Source: Rhodobacterales bacterium 32-67-9 (GTDB lineage Bacteria; Pseudomonadota; Alphaproteobacteria; Rhodobacterales; Rhodobacteraceae). From it: 64,000 nucleotides of DNA. Position numbers and translations under genes: made by a program. The DNA is taken from assembly GCA_002280515.1 (NCBI GenBank), contig NCEA01000009.1, forward strand, positions 1 through 64,000. The letters run 5' to 3'. The notes under the pieces were generated by a model. The model was not told the origin of the DNA. It was given only the letters and a program-made list of their open reading frames with translations, and made no database searches. Numbering within the stretch: the first letter of the stretch is position 1; each line of letters begins with the position of its first letter. This document shows, piece after piece, positions 48,190 to 58,555 of this stretch.

Positions 48190-48990
48190 CTATGCCGCCC
48201 CCCGCGTCAGGTAGGGAAACCAGTCCTCCCGAAGCCGCTGCCCCGGCTGCATCCCATGCCCCGGAAATGGCGGCGAGGTCCGCCCCGGCCGCTCGACATA
48301 ATGCGCGTCGTCCCCGAGAAGCCTGAGAGAGAACGCCCGCCGCCGCGCCATCGCGGTATTTCCGCGCGCGCCGTGAAGCGTGCGGAAGTCGAACGCAACC
48401 GCGTCGCCCGGCTCCATCGCCCATTCGAGAACCGTCATGCCCTCGGCGTCCGGGTCCGGCACCGGCCTGTAGCGTTCCGGGTCGGGATAGAAGTTCTCCT
48501 CGCTCAGCCAGCGGGTCGGCAGCACCTCCTTCTCCCAGCGGTGGGAGCCGGCGACGCAGCGCAGCGTCGCCTCCGTCACCGGATCAACCGGCGACCAGAA
48601 GCTGATGGTCTGGCTCCCCTCGACGAAGTAGTAAGGTCCGTCCTGATGCCAGGGCGTAGGCTTCGTCGTTCCCGGCTCCTTCACGAGGACATGGTCATGA
48701 AAGACCTGAACGCTGTCCGAGCGCATCAGCGCGGCAGCCACCTCGGCCACGCGGGAATTGAGGATAACCTCCCGGAACTCCGGGATCCTCTGCCAGTTGC
48801 AGTAGTCGTCGAAGAAGCGCCCGCCCTCGCCCGGCTTGAGGTTTTCCGCCGCATAAGGCCCCGGCTCCGCCATGTTGCGCTCGATCCCGGCGCGGATCTC
48901 GTCGACCCGGTCCGCCCAGAGCCCCTTGACCAGAACCACCCCATCGCGGCCGTAGGCCTCGACCATATCCGCCGTCACCAGATCCGTCAT
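48190..48990 (-). CDS. Phytanoyl-CoA dioxygenase (PhyH) family oxygenase
   Basis: A 266-residue Fe(II)/2-oxoglutarate-dependent oxygenase starting MTDLVTADMVEAYGRDGVVL. The HxD iron motif is in TPWHQDGPYYFVEGSQTISF, the later His in DFRTLHGARGN, and the 2-oxoglutarate Arg in MARRRAFSLRLLGDDAHYVE. The substrate is unknown. It is on the same strand as hutC and begins about 47 nt after its stop, which suggests co-transcription but not necessarily a role in histidine catabolism. Confidence 0.87.
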   Translation of the reverse strand: MTDLVTADMVEAYGRDGVVLVKGLWADRVDEIRAGIERNMAEPGPYAAENLKPGEGGRFFDDYCNWQRIPEFREVILNSRVAEVAAALMRSDSVQVFHDHVLVKEPGTTKPTPWHQDGPYYFVEGSQTISFWSPVDPVTEATLRCVAGSHRWEKEVLPTRWLSEENFYPDPERYRPVPDPDAEGMTVLEWAMEPGDAVAFDFRTLHGARGNTAMARRRAFSLRLLGDDAHYVERPGRTSPPFPGHGMQPGQRLREDWFPYLTRGAA

Positions 48991-49037
48991 GCGCGACCTC
49001 CCGAATTGCGCCACCCTTTCGCGCCCGGCTGCGGCCG

Positions 49038-49730
49038 TCAATAGCGCGTCGTCATCCGGTACCCGCGCCCGAAGTATAACCGCACATGGGTGATCGCCCG
49101 CCCCTCCCACCAGGTGGTGCGCTCGGCGGTAAAGACCGGCTCGCCCGGCGCGAGGCCAAGACAGGCGCCGATGCGCGCATCCGCCGCGGTGGCGAGGAAA
49201 CTGATCTCCACCTCGGAATAGGGCACGGCGCGGACCAGCCAGTCGTTCGGGCCAAGCTCCCCGAAATCGGCCGCCTCCGCCTCGGGCAGGGCCGCGAGGT
49301 TGATCCAGCGGTCCTCCAACTGGTAGGGCGCGCCGTCCGCCGAATGCAGGCAGGCGAGATGGAGCGCCTTCGCCCCCGACGGCAATCCGAGCCGCGCGCG
49401 AAGCCAGTCCGGCGCCCGCCCGACCCGGCGCTCCAGCAGTGCGTAGCGATAGGCGGCCCCGGTCGCCTCGATCTCGGCCCGTACCAGCGGGATCTCGAAC
49501 CGCGCCGCCCTGAGCGGCGATGGCCGGACCCGGGTGCCGGCCTTGCGGCGGCGCTCCAGCAACCCCTCGTCGGTCAGTTCCCGCATTGCCCGGTTGACTG
49601 TCGCCCGCGCCACACCGAACGTCTCCGCAAGCTCGATCTCGCCGGGCAGGAGCGCGCCCGGCGCCCAGTCGCCTTCGGTGATCCGGCGCAGGATCTCGGC
49701 CTTCACGTCGCGGTAGTTCTTCTTGTCCAT
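49038..49730 (-). CDS. hutC: Histidine utilisation repressor HutC (GntR family)
   Basis: A 230-residue GntR/HutC-type repressor, start MDKKNYRDVKAEILRRITEG. The winged helix contains PGEIELAETFGVARATVNRA and MRELTDEGLLERRRKAGTRV. The UTRA effector domain (ISFLATAADARIGACLGLAP) binds urocanate in HutC proteins. It is divergent from hutD and close to the other hut genes. Confidence 0.9.
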   Translation of the reverse strand: MDKKNYRDVKAEILRRITEGDWAPGALLPGEIELAETFGVARATVNRAMRELTDEGLLERRRKAGTRVRPSPLRAARFEIPLVRAEIEATGAAYRYALLERRVGRAPDWLRARLGLPSGAKALHLACLHSADGAPYQLEDRWINLAALPEAEAADFGELGPNDWLVRAVPYSEVEISFLATAADARIGACLGLAPGEPVFTAERTTWWEGRAITHVRLYFGRGYRMTTRY

Positions 49731-49790
49731 GACCTCCGCTTCCCGCATGGACTGGCCCTGCCGTTGTGGTATTTGTCCGATCATAACGAC

Positions 49791-49804
49791 TTCTTGTCCA
49801 AGAA
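49791..49804. promoter_or_regulatory. Inverted repeat between hutC and hutD
   Basis: TTCTTG-TC-CAAGAA, two 6-bp arms around a 2-base centre, lies 12 nt before the hutD start in the divergent hutC/hutD region. Its TTGTC core resembles half of the TATGTCTAGACATA palindrome at hutF/hutI. It could be a weaker HutC site, but the match is partial. Confidence 0.4.
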
Positions 49805-49816
49805 AAAGGCCGCGCC

Positions 49817-50365
49817 ATGCACCTCGTTCCCGCTTCCGCCTTCCAGACCCAGCCGTGGAAGAACGGCGGCGGCCTCACGCACGAGATCGCTCGGGAAGAG
49901 CTGGACGGACACCTCCTCTGGCGGCTCTCGATCGCCGAGGTCGCGTCCGACGGGCCGTTCTCGGCCTTTCCCGGCCTTGCCCGTATCCTCACCGTGATCG
50001 AGGGCGCCGGGCTGCGACTCGACACGCCCGACGGCGCCCTCGACGCCCTGCCCTTCGCCCCGGTTCACTTCTCCGGCGACCTCCCCGTCACGAGCCGCCG
50101 CATAGACGGGCCTATTCGCGACATCAACGTGATTCACGACCCCGAAAGGATCGCCGCCTCGGTCCGCATCCTCGACACCACAGCGCCCTTCGACTGCCCG
50201 CGGGCCTCGGGGCGCCGCTACGCCCTGCTTGCCACCGGAACCGGAACCTGCCTCGACACGACCGACATCCCCGCAGGAGCTATCGGCTTTTTCGAACAGG
50301 GAACCGCGACGAGCACCGCCGCACCCCCTGCCATCCTGGTCGTTCTCGAACAAATCCCGGCCTGA
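49817..50365 (+). CDS. hutD: HutD family protein
   Basis: A 182-residue cupin-like protein of the HutD/Ves family. It starts MHLVPASAFQTQPWKNGGGL, where the QPWKNGGGLTHEI block is the family signature, and continues with LLWRLSIAEVASDGPFSAFP and GLARILTVIEGAGLRL. HutD proteins accompany hut genes; in Pseudomonas the protein is thought to limit hut expression. It stands divergent from hutC. Confidence 0.9.
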   Translation: MHLVPASAFQTQPWKNGGGLTHEIAREELDGHLLWRLSIAEVASDGPFSAFPGLARILTVIEGAGLRLDTPDGALDALPFAPVHFSGDLPVTSRRIDGPIRDINVIHDPERIAASVRILDTTAPFDCPRASGRRYALLATGTGTCLDTTDIPAGAIGFFEQGTATSTAAPPAILVVLEQIPA

Positions 50366-50370
50366 TTTCA

Positions 50371-50400
50371 CTTTGCTCCAAATACCTCCGCCGGAGGCAT
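50371..50400 (+). repeat. Intergenic motif, copy 1 (AAATACCT element)
   Basis: Downstream of hutD. The sequence GCTCCAAATACCTCC leads into a short hairpin CCTCC-GCC-GGAGG. The AAATACCT core with a preceding pyrimidine-rich stretch recurs at 57091-57115 and, inverted, at 60631-60660, always outside genes. Confidence 0.5.
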
Positions 50401-50425
50401 CCCCCGCCGCCGCGCGCGCCACGCG

Positions 50426-51784
50426 TCAGACCCGCGCGACCAGCCCAGCAACCGCTCGCCGGTAGGCCACCGCGACGCCATCCCGCGCGACATGCCGCCC
50501 CGATTGCACCCTGTGCCGGCCGGCCGACCAGAGGTCGGTCACCACCGCGTCCGGGGCGGCAAAGCAAAGCCCGTCCAGAAGCTGGTCGCCCGCCAGCGCG
50601 CAAAGCGTCGGGTGGCCGGCATCAACCGCGACGAGATCGGCCCAGAGACCCGGCGCGATCTCTCCGGCCGCGCGGCCCAAGGCTTGCGCCCCGCCGCGCG
50701 CCGCACTGCGATAGAGAAACGCCCCGACCGAACCTTCGCCCGGCACCATCACGTTGCGGGCAAGATCGCGCAGACGCTGCGAATATTCGAGCATCTGCAA
50801 TTCCCCGACCACCGAGATCCGAACATTGGAGTCGGACCCCACCCCGAACGCCCCGCCGGCGGCGATCCAGCCCGGACCGTCGAATGGCCCGTCGCCAAGA
50901 TTGGCCTCGGTGATCGGGCAGAGCCCCGCCACCGCCCCCGACCGCGCGAGGCCAGAGACCTCCGCCGCCACCATGTGGGTCGCGTGGACCGCGCACCAGT
51001 CCGGCCCGACCGGCGCGTTGGCAAGGAGCCATTCGACCGGTCGCGCGCCGAGCCAGGCAGAGATGTCCACCACCTCCTGCGGCTGTTCTGCGATGTGGAT
51101 ATGGACCGGCCCGCCTGCCGCGAGGTCCGGTACGGCGGCAAGCTCCGCCGGCGATACCGCGCGCAGCGAATGCGGCGCGACGCCGATGCGGGTGTCGGCC
51201 GGCGCCCCCTTGGCCGCCTCGCGCACCGCCTCAAGAAGTGCTGCGAACCCGTTGAGATCGTTTCCGAACCGTAACTGCCCGCCGGCCAGATCCTGCTGCC
51301 CGGCGCCGCCGTAGCAATAAAGCACCGGCAGATGGGTCAGGCCTATGCCCACCGCCCCCGCCGCCGACAGGATCCGCGCCGAAAGCTCGGCCCGGTCGGC
51401 GTAGGGCGCCCCGCCCGGCTGGTGGTGCACATAGTGGAACTCGCCGACCGAGGCGAACCCGGCCTCCTGCATCTCGACAAAGGCCATCGCGGCGACCGCC
51501 TCGATATCCTCCGGCGTCAGGTGATCGAGGAACCGGTACATCAGTGCCCGCCAGGTCCAGAAGCTTTCGCGCCCGCCGGCGCGGTGTTCCGTCATCCCCG
51601 CCATGGCGCGCTGAAAGGTATGGGAGTGCAGGTTGGCGAGCGCCGGCAGAAGCGTGTCGACCCGCGCATCGCCCGGCTCCGCCGCCGCCCCCGCCGCGAC
51701 CCCGTCGATCCGCCCGGCCGCGACCGAGACCCGGACATCCTGTGCCCAGCCCGACGGCAGCAGCGCCCGCTTCGCGAAAATCAT
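50426..51784 (-). CDS. hutF: Formimidoylglutamate deiminase
   Basis: A 452-residue amidohydrolase converting N-formimidoyl-L-glutamate to N-formyl-L-glutamate. Metal and substrate motifs are LLPALANLHSHTFQRAMAGM (HxH), RESFWTWRALMYRFLDHL, VGIGLTHLPVLYCYGGAGQQ and HIHIAEQPQEVVDISAWLGA. I use ATG 51784 with GGAG 6 nt upstream; ATG 51796 is in frame. Its presence with hutG defines the five-step pathway. It is divergent from hutI across a palindromic operator. Confidence 0.93.
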   Translation of the reverse strand: MIFAKRALLPSGWAQDVRVSVAAGRIDGVAAGAAAEPGDARVDTLLPALANLHSHTFQRAMAGMTEHRAGGRESFWTWRALMYRFLDHLTPEDIEAVAAMAFVEMQEAGFASVGEFHYVHHQPGGAPYADRAELSARILSAAGAVGIGLTHLPVLYCYGGAGQQDLAGGQLRFGNDLNGFAALLEAVREAAKGAPADTRIGVAPHSLRAVSPAELAAVPDLAAGGPVHIHIAEQPQEVVDISAWLGARPVEWLLANAPVGPDWCAVHATHMVAAEVSGLARSGAVAGLCPITEANLGDGPFDGPGWIAAGGAFGVGSDSNVRISVVGELQMLEYSQRLRDLARNVMVPGEGSVGAFLYRSAARGGAQALGRAAGEIAPGLWADLVAVDAGHPTLCALAGDQLLDGLCFAAPDAVVTDLWSAGRHRVQSGRHVARDGVAVAYRRAVAGLVARV

Positions 51785-51796
51785 GTTCGGCTCCAT

Positions 51797-51810
51797 TATG
51801 TCTAGACATA
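51797..51810. promoter_or_regulatory. Palindromic operator between hutF and hutI
   Basis: TATGTCTAGACATA is a perfect 14-bp palindrome just upstream of the hutF ATG at 51784 and 56 nt before hutI. Its position in the divergent promoter region and the nearby hutC gene make it the best HutC-binding candidate. Repression of both hutF and the hutIHGU operon is inferred. Confidence 0.65.
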
Positions 51811-51865
51811 TAACCTATACTGGCATACAACCCGAATCCGCAACCGAATTCGCCGGACGATCCCG

Positions 51866-53074
51866 ATGCGCCAGCCCAATGCCCTTCTCGTGAACTGCCG
51901 CGCCGCCACCATGGCCGGGCCGCACCCTTACGGCCTGATCGAGGAGGCGGCCGTGGCGCTTACCCCCGACGGCATCCTCTGGGCCGGACCGGAGGCCGCG
52001 ATTCCCGCCGCCACCGCCGCCTTCCCGCGCCACGATCTCGGCGGGCGGCTGGTCACGCCGGCGCTCATCGACTGCCACACCCATCTCGTCCACGGCGGCG
52101 ACCGCGCCGGCGAATTCGAGATGCGGCTGAAGGGCGCCAGCTACGAAGAGATCGCCCGCGCCGGCGGCGGCATCGTCTCCACCGTACGCGCCACCCGCAC
52201 CGCGAGCGAGGAAGAGCTGATCGCAGCCGCCCTGCCGCGCCTCGACGCGCTGATCGCCGAAGGGGTCTCCACGGTCGAGATCAAGTCCGGCTACGGGCTC
52301 GACGTCGAGACGGAACTCACCATGCTCCGCGCCGCCCGTCGGCTCGCCGCCCTGCGCCCGGTCGAGATCGTCACCAGCTTCCTCGGCGCTCATGCCGTGC
52401 CCGCCGAGTACAAGGGCCGCGCCGACGCCTATATCGACGAGGTCTGCCTTCCGGCCCTGAAGGCCGCGCATGACGAGGGCCTCGTCGACGCGGTCGACGG
52501 CTTTTGCGAAGGCATCGCCTTCACGCCGGCCCAGATCGAACGGGTTTTCGGCGCGGCAAAGGCGCTCGGCCTGCCGGTCAAGCTCCATGCCGAACAGCTT
52601 TCCAATCTCGGCGGCGCGGCGCTCGCCGCCCGCTCGGGCGCGCTCTCGGCCGACCACCTCGAATATCTCGACGAGGCCGGCGTCGCGGCGATGAAAAAGG
52701 CCGGCACCGTCGCCGTGATCCTGCCCGGCGCCTTCTACACACTTCGCGAGACGCAAAGCCCGCCGATCGGCCTTTTCCGGACGTATGGCGTTCCGATGGC
52801 CGTCGCCAGCGATCTCAATCCCGGCTCATCGCCGCTCAACTCGCTCCTGCTGACGATGAACATGGCCTGCACGCTCTTCCGCATGACACCGGAAGAGGCG
52901 CTGGCGGGGGTGACGCACAATGCCGCGCTCGCGCTCGGTCTCGGCGACCGGGGCAAGATTGCGCCCGGCCTGCGCGCCGACCTCGCGGTCTGGGACGTCA
53001 CCCATCCGGCCGAACTTGCCTACCGCATCGGCTTCAACCCGCTTCACCAGCGCATCATCGGAGGCTGGCTGTGA
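51866..53074 (+). CDS. hutI: Imidazolonepropionase
   Basis: A 402-residue amidohydrolase that opens imidazolone-5-propionate to N-formimidoylglutamate, the third step of histidine degradation. Motifs are [20 protein letters not shown] (HxH metal site), [59 protein letters not shown] (metal His) and [11 protein letters not shown] (Asp). It overlaps hutH by GTGA. Confidence 0.96.
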   Translation: MRQPNALLVNCRAATMAGPHPYGLIEEAAVALTPDGILWAGPEAAIPAATAAFPRHDLGGRLVTPALIDCHTHLVHGGDRAGEFEMRLKGASYEEIARAGGGIVSTVRATRTASEEELIAAALPRLDALIAEGVSTVEIKSGYGLDVETELTMLRAARRLAALRPVEIVTSFLGAHAVPAEYKGRADAYIDEVCLPALKAAHDEGLVDAVDGFCEGIAFTPAQIERVFGAAKALGLPVKLHAEQLSNLGGAALAARSGALSADHLEYLDEAGVAAMKKAGTVAVILPGAFYTLRETQSPPIGLFRTYGVPMAVASDLNPGSSPLNSLLLTMNMACTLFRMTPEEALAGVTHNAALALGLGDRGKIAPGLRADLAVWDVTHPAELAYRIGFNPLHQRIIGGWL

Positions 53075-54603
53075 TCCACCTTGTTCCCGGCGCCGCGACG
53101 CTCGCCCAGCTCGCGACGATCTATACCGAAGAGGCACCCGTCCGCCTCGACCGCGCCGCCCGGCCGGCGGTCGAGCGCGCGGCGGACGCCATCGCCAGCG
53201 CCGCCGCCGGCGACGCGCCGGTCTACGGCGTCAATACTGGCTTCGGCAAGCTGGCGAGCATGCGGATCGCGCCGAAGGACACCGCGACACTGCAACGAAA
53301 CCTGATCCTATCGCATTGCTGCGGCGTCGGCGCCCCGATCCCGCGCGCCCATGCGCGGCTGATGATGGCGCTGAAGCTCCTCTCGCTTGGCCGGGGCGCC
53401 TCGGGCGTGCGATGGGAACTGATCGAACTTCTCGAACACATGCTCGAACGCGGCGTGACCCCGGTCATCCCCGCGCAAGGTTCGGTCGGCGCGTCGGGCG
53501 ACCTCGCCCCCCTCGCCCACATGACCGCGGTGATCATCGGCGCGGGCGAGGCCGAATTCGCGGGCCAGGTGCTGCCCGGCGCCGAGGCCCTGGCGAAGGC
53601 CGGGCTCGCGCCGATCCCGCTCGGCCCGAAAGAGGGCCTCGCCTTCATCAACGGCACCCAGTTCTCCACCGCCTTTGCGCTCGCCGGCCTCTTCGACGGC
53701 TGGCGCGCGGCACAGGCGGCGCTCGTCACCTCGGCGCTCTCGACCGACGCGATCATGGGGTCCACCGCCCCGTTGCAGCCGGAAATCCACACTCTGCGCG
53801 GCCATGCCGGCCAGATCGAGGCGGCGGCGACGATGCGCGCGCTTCTCGACGGCTCGGAAATTCGCGAAAGCCACCGCGAGGGTGATACCCGCGTGCAGGA
53901 CCCCTATTGCATCCGCTGCCAGCCGCAGGTCACCGGAGCGGCGATGGACGTGATGCGCATGGCCGCAACGACGCTCGCGACCGAGGCCAACGCGGCAACC
54001 GACAATCCCCTCGTCCTCTCCGAGGCCGGTCTCATCGTCTCGGGCGGCAATTTCCATGCCGAGCCTGTGGGCTTTGCCGCCGACATGATCGCGCTGGCAC
54101 TGGCCGAGATCGGCGCCATCGCCCAGCGCCGCATCGCGCTGATGGTCGATCCGACGCTCAGCTACGACCTGCCGCCTTTCCTGACCCCCGATCCCGGCCT
54201 CAATTCCGGCTACATGATCGCCGAAGTCACGACGGCCGCGTTGATGAGCGAGAACAAGCACCTGGCGCACCCGACAGTGACGGATTCGACGCCGACGAGC
54301 GCCAATCAGGAAGACCATGTCTCGATGGCTGCCCACGGAGCCCGGCGGCTCGGCCAGATGGTCGGGAACCTCGACCGCATCCTCGGGGTGGAGCTTCTCT
54401 GCGCCGCGCAGGGCATCGAGTTTCGCGCCCCGCTCGTCACCTCTGCGCCCTTGCAAGCCGTCATCGCGCATCTGCGCGCCACGATCGCGCCGCTCGGCGA
54501 GGATCGCTATCTCGCGCCCGACCTCGAGGCCGCCGGGCGCCTCATCGCCTCGGGCCGCGCCGCCGAGGCGGCCGGCCTGCCCCTGCCGGAGATCACACCA
54601 TGA
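53071..54603 (+). CDS. hutH: Histidine ammonia-lyase
   Basis: A 510-residue enzyme deaminating histidine to urocanate. It starts at GTG 53071, overlapping the hutI stop. The Ala-Ser-Gly triad that forms the MIO cofactor is at 141-143 in [16 protein letters not shown]. Other family blocks are [25 protein letters not shown] and [20 protein letters not shown]. Length is typical. Confidence 0.97.
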   Translation: MIHLVPGAATLAQLATIYTEEAPVRLDRAARPAVERAADAIASAAAGDAPVYGVNTGFGKLASMRIAPKDTATLQRNLILSHCCGVGAPIPRAHARLMMALKLLSLGRGASGVRWELIELLEHMLERGVTPVIPAQGSVGASGDLAPLAHMTAVIIGAGEAEFAGQVLPGAEALAKAGLAPIPLGPKEGLAFINGTQFSTAFALAGLFDGWRAAQAALVTSALSTDAIMGSTAPLQPEIHTLRGHAGQIEAAATMRALLDGSEIRESHREGDTRVQDPYCIRCQPQVTGAAMDVMRMAATTLATEANAATDNPLVLSEAGLIVSGGNFHAEPVGFAADMIALALAEIGAIAQRRIALMVDPTLSYDLPPFLTPDPGLNSGYMIAEVTTAALMSENKHLAHPTVTDSTPTSANQEDHVSMAAHGARRLGQMVGNLDRILGVELLCAAQGIEFRAPLVTSAPLQAVIAHLRATIAPLGEDRYLAPDLEAAGRLIASGRAAEAAGLPLPEITP

Positions 54604-55394
54604 ATATCGTTGACGTTCTGCCGGGCGACGGCCCCGTCATTCTCGGCCAGCCCCACGGCGGCACCTGGCTGCCGGACGCGCTGACCGCCCGGCTGAACCC
54701 CAACGGGCGCGGGCTTGCCGATACCGACTGGCATATCGGCCAGCTCTACGACGGCCTTCTTTCCTCGGCGACCGTGGTCCGCTCCAACGTCCACCGCTAC
54801 GCCATCGACGCCAACCGCGATCCGGCCGGCGTCTCGCTCTACCCCGGGCAGAACACCACCAGCCTCTGCCCGGTGTCGGATTTCGACGGCGCCGCGATCT
54901 GGCAGGATGGTCAGGACCCCTCGGAAGACGAGATCCTCGCCCGCCGCGCCGCCTACCACGCGCCTTATCACGAAGCCCTCGCCGAAGAGGTCGCCCGCGT
55001 GACGGCCCGCCACGGCGTCGCCATCATCTACGACTGCCACTCGATCCGGTCCGAGATTCCCTTTCTTTTCGAAGGGCTTCTGCCCGTCTTCTCGATCGGC
55101 ACCAATGACGGCCAGACCTGTGCCGGGGCCATAGCCGACGCCACCGTCGCCGCCTGCGCCGCCGAGTCCCACGTCCTCAACGGCCGCTTCAAGGGCGGCT
55201 GGACGACCCGGCATTACGGCCGGCCCGAAACCGGTGTCCACGCGATCCAGATGGAACTCGCCCAACGCGCCTACCTCGCGGCCGAGACCCCGCCCTGGAG
55301 CTACGATCCCGCCCGGGCCGGACCGACCCGCGCCACGCTGCACACCATCCTCGCCGCACTCGACCGCCTCGCCCGCTCCGGCGCGCTCGCCTGA
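54600..55394 (+). CDS. hutG: N-formylglutamate deformylase
   Basis: A 264-residue N-formylglutamate amidohydrolase, ATGA-overlapped with hutH. Visible are [31 protein letters not shown] (metal/active site), [36 protein letters not shown] (metal-ligand His) and [20 protein letters not shown]. It releases formate and glutamate in the last step after HutF. Confidence 0.94.
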   Translation: MNIVDVLPGDGPVILGQPHGGTWLPDALTARLNPNGRGLADTDWHIGQLYDGLLSSATVVRSNVHRYAIDANRDPAGVSLYPGQNTTSLCPVSDFDGAAIWQDGQDPSEDEILARRAAYHAPYHEALAEEVARVTARHGVAIIYDCHSIRSEIPFLFEGLLPVFSIGTNDGQTCAGAIADATVAACAAESHVLNGRFKGGWTTRHYGRPETGVHAIQMELAQRAYLAAETPPWSYDPARAGPTRATLHTILAALDRLARSGALA

Positions 55395-55405
55395 AGGAGA
55401 CCCCA

Positions 55406-57088
55406 ATGCTCGACCGCAAGAACACCCGCGATATCTTCCCGCCGACCGGGACGACCCTGAACGCCAAGAGCTGGCAGACCGAGGCGCCGCTCCGGATGCT
55501 GATGAACAACCTGCATCCCGACGTCGCCGAAAACCCGCACGAGCTTGTCGTCTACGGCGGCATCGGTCGGGCCGCGCGCTCCTGGGGCGATTTCGACCGC
55601 ATCGTCGCGGCGCTGAAGGATCTCGAGGCCGACGAGACGCTGATCGTCCAGTCCGGACGCCCCGTCGCGGTGGTCCGCACCCATGCGGATGCCCCCCGCG
55701 TCCTCATCGCCAATTCCAACCTCGTGCCGCATTGGGCCACCTGGGACCATTTCAACGACCTCGATAAGAAGGGGTTGATGATGTACGGCCAGATGACCGC
55801 CGGATCGTGGATCTACATTGGAACTCAAGGCATTGTGCAGGGAACCTACGAAACCTTCGCCGAGGCCGGGCGCCAGCATTACGGCGGCGACCTGACGGGC
55901 AAATGGATCCTCACCGGCGGCCTCGGCGGCATGGGCGGCGCCCAGCCGCTCGCCGCCGTCATGGCGGGCGCCTGCTGTCTCGCCGTCGAATGCGACGAGA
56001 CCCGGATCGATTTCCGTATCCGGACCAGGTATTTGGACGCGAAAGCTCGGACGCTGGACGAAGCGCTCGCCCTCATCGCCGGCTGGACCGCGAAGGGCGA
56101 AGCGAAGTCCGTGGGCCTCCTTGGCAACGCCGCCGAGGTCTTCCCCGAACTGGTCGCCCGCATGAAGGCCGGCGGCCCCCGCCCTGACATCGTCACCGAC
56201 CAGACCTCGGCCCACGACCCGCTGCACGGCTATCTGCCGCTCGGCTGGTCGGTCGCCGATTGGCGCGCGAAACAGGAAAGCGATCCGAAGGCGGTCGAGG
56301 CCGCCGCCCGCGCCAGCATGCGCACCCATGTCGCCGCGATGGTCGATTTCTGGAACGCCGGGGTGCCGACGCTCGACTACGGCAACAACATCCGCCAGGT
56401 CGCGAAGGACGAGGGACTGGAAAACGCCTTCGCCTTCCCGGGCTTCGTGCCTGCCTACATCCGGCCCCTCTTCTGCAAGGGCATCGGCCCCTTCCGCTGG
56501 TGCGCGCTCTCGGGCGACCCGGAGGATATCTACAAGACCGACGCGGCGATGAAGAAGCTCTTCCCCGAGAACGCCCACCTGCACCGCTGGCTCGACATGG
56601 CGCGCGACCGCATCGCCTTCCAGGGCCTGCCCGCCCGCATCTGCTGGATCGGCCTAGGCGACCGGCACCGCGCCGGCCTGATGTTCAACGAGATGGTGGC
56701 GAGCGGAGAACTCAAGGCCCCCGTCGTCATCGGCCGCGACCACCTCGATTCCGGCTCGGTCGCAAGCCCCAACCGCGAGACCGAGGCGATGAAGGACGGC
56801 TCCGACGCCGTCTCCGACTGGCCGCTCCTCAACGCGCTCGTCAACACCGCCTCTGGCGCGACCTGGGTCAGCCTCCATCACGGCGGCGGCGTCGGCATGG
56901 GCTTCAGCCAGCATTCCGGCGTTGTCATCTGCGCCGACGGCACGCCCGAGGCCGCCCGCCGCCTCGAACGCGTGCTCTGGAATGACCCCGCCTCCGGCGT
57001 CTGGCGCCACGCCGATGCGGGCTACGACACCGCCATCCAATGCGCCCGGGAAAACGGTCTCCGCCTGCCGACGATCCTCGGCACCTGA
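55406..57088 (+). CDS. hutU: Urocanate hydratase
   Basis: A 560-residue urocanase that uses tightly bound NAD+ to hydrate urocanate to imidazolonepropionate. Recognisable blocks are [20 protein letters not shown] in near-identical form, [58 protein letters not shown], and [17 protein letters not shown] at the C-terminus. It is the last gene of the hutIHGU operon. Confidence 0.97.
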   Translation: MLDRKNTRDIFPPTGTTLNAKSWQTEAPLRMLMNNLHPDVAENPHELVVYGGIGRAARSWGDFDRIVAALKDLEADETLIVQSGRPVAVVRTHADAPRVLIANSNLVPHWATWDHFNDLDKKGLMMYGQMTAGSWIYIGTQGIVQGTYETFAEAGRQHYGGDLTGKWILTGGLGGMGGAQPLAAVMAGACCLAVECDETRIDFRIRTRYLDAKARTLDEALALIAGWTAKGEAKSVGLLGNAAEVFPELVARMKAGGPRPDIVTDQTSAHDPLHGYLPLGWSVADWRAKQESDPKAVEAAARASMRTHVAAMVDFWNAGVPTLDYGNNIRQVAKDEGLENAFAFPGFVPAYIRPLFCKGIGPFRWCALSGDPEDIYKTDAAMKKLFPENAHLHRWLDMARDRIAFQGLPARICWIGLGDRHRAGLMFNEMVASGELKAPVVIGRDHLDSGSVASPNRETEAMKDGSDAVSDWPLLNALVNTASGATWVSLHHGGGVGMGFSQHSGVVICADGTPEAARRLERVLWNDPASGVWRHADAGYDTAIQCARENGLRLPTILGT

Positions 57089-57090
57089 TC

Positions 57091-57115
57091 CTCTTCTGTT
57101 CGAAAATACCTCGGG
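57091..57115 (+). repeat. Intergenic motif, copy 2 (AAATACCT element)
   Basis: CTTCTGTTCGAAAATACCTC begins 5 nt after the hutU stop and runs straight into the hairpin array that follows. It closely matches the inverted copy at 60631-60660. Confidence 0.5.
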
Positions 57116-57210
57116 AGGGTCCGGGAGGGCAGTGCCCTCCCGGTTGGGGGAGGGTCCGGGAGGGCAGCGCCCTCCCGGCGGGTCGGATCGCGGAACGCGA
57201 TCCGACCCGC
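57113..57210. repeat. Three-hairpin palindromic repeat array
   Basis: Two 31-bp direct repeats (57113-57143 and 57148-57178), differing at one base, each contain the palindrome CCGGGAGGGCA/GCCCTCCCGG. They are followed by a third hairpin with perfect 15-bp arms (57178-57192 and 57196-57210, GCGGGTCGGATCGCG) and a GAA loop. It lies between hutU and waaA. It may be a bidirectional terminator or an intergenic palindromic repeat; no U-run is present. Confidence 0.8.
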
Positions 57211-57256
57211 GACCGCGCTTGCCGCGATCCGCCCTCTGTGCCACATCATCGGGACC

Positions 57257-58555
57257 ATGTTCCTCTATCGGCTGATCCTCAACCTGACCCTCTGGCCCTG
57301 GCTCGGCCTGCGCACCCGGTGGGCTCTCTGGACCGGACGCAGGAACAGCGATATCGACGAACGCTGGCTCCTCGACCGGCCCCGGCCCGCCCCGGCCCGC
57401 CGCATCTGGGTCCACGCGGCCTCGAACGGCGAACTCACATCGGTCCGCGGCGCACTCCGGAGCCTGCTCGACCGCGACCCTTCGCTCACTCTCCTCGTCA
57501 CCTGCAACACGCCGACCGGGCGCGACCTGGTTGCCGGCTGGGGCGAGGCCCGGATCGAGACGCGCCTCGCGCCGGTCGATCTCCGGCCCGTCCTGCGCCG
57601 GTTCCTCGACCTCTGGACCCCCGCCGCCCTCGTCATCGTCGAAAACGAACTCTGGCCGGAGCGACTTCTTGCCTCCGCCTCGCGTGGCCTCCCGGTTCTC
57701 GTCATCGGCGCCCGGATGAGCGCGCGCAGCCACCAGCTCTGGTCCCGCCTCCCCGGCCTCGCGCGGCACCTCATGGCGGCGATAAGCTGGCTCGCCCCGC
57801 AGGACGACGCCTCGCGCGGCCACTTCGTCTCGCTCGGCCTCGCCCCTGACCGGCTCGGACCGACGATGATGCTGAAATCCGCGGCCGCCCCCGCCGCCAC
57901 GGGAACCGCGCCCCTGCCCTTTCCCCGCGCCCGGACGCTCCTTGCGGCCTCCACCCACGCGGGCGAGGACGAGATCGCGCTCGACGGCTTCCTCGCCGCG
58001 CGCCGGGATCTGCCGGACCTGCAGCTGATCCTCGCACCCCGCCATCCCGATCGCCGCGACGGGATCGAGGCGGCGATCCGCGCCCGCGGCCTCGCTTTCG
58101 CCACCCGGTCGCGCGGTGCCGAACCCGATGCGGACACCCCCGTCTACCTCGCCGACACGCTCGGAGAGATGGACCGCTGGTATGCCGGCGCCGGGATCAC
58201 CTTTGTCGGCGGATCACTCGTCGACCGGGGCGGGCATACGCCCTTCGAACCCGCCGCGCACGGCTCGGCGATCATCACCGGCCCCTATGTGTCGAACGCC
58301 GCCCCGGCCTATGCCGCGCTTTTCGCCGCCGGCGGCGCCACCAAAGTGCGCGACGCGGCGAGCCTTGCCGGGGCGATCCGCACGCTCGCCGACCCCGGGC
58401 GGCAGGCGCGCCGGGCCGAGGCAGCCCGGAGCGCCCTTGCCGGCTTCAATTCCGGCGCCGCCATCGACGCCTTTCTCGCCGCCCTTGCCGCCGAGACCGG
58501 GATCGCGGCGCTCGCCCCCCCGACGAAAGGAACGGACGATGCCCTTCACGCTTGA
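57257..58555 (+). CDS. waaA: 3-deoxy-D-manno-octulosonic acid transferase
   Basis: A 432-residue GT30 glycosyltransferase that attaches Kdo to lipid A precursor at the inner membrane. An N-terminal hydrophobic anchor (MFLYRLILNLTLWPWLGLRT) is followed by IWVHAASNGELTSVRG with the catalytic Glu, LVIVENELWPERLLASASRG, GARMSARS, and the C-terminal CMP-Kdo domain (APRHPDRRDGIEAAI, GITFVGGSLVDRGGHTPFEP). It overlaps the next gene by 17 nt. Confidence 0.93.
   Translation: MFLYRLILNLTLWPWLGLRTRWALWTGRRNSDIDERWLLDRPRPAPARRIWVHAASNGELTSVRGALRSLLDRDPSLTLLVTCNTPTGRDLVAGWGEARIETRLAPVDLRPVLRRFLDLWTPAALVIVENELWPERLLASASRGLPVLVIGARMSARSHQLWSRLPGLARHLMAAISWLAPQDDASRGHFVSLGLAPDRLGPTMMLKSAAAPAATGTAPLPFPRARTLLAASTHAGEDEIALDGFLAARRDLPDLQLILAPRHPDRRDGIEAAIRARGLAFATRSRGAEPDADTPVYLADTLGEMDRWYAGAGITFVGGSLVDRGGHTPFEPAAHGSAIITGPYVSNAAPAYAALFAAGGATKVRDAASLAGAIRTLADPGRQARRAEAARSALAGFNSGAAIDAFLAALAAETGIAALAPPTKGTDDALHA

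Noticed and set aside
57257..58137. Minus-strand frame opposite waaA
   Set aside because: Ser/Arg-rich shadow frame without motif, antisense to an intact GT30 enzyme.
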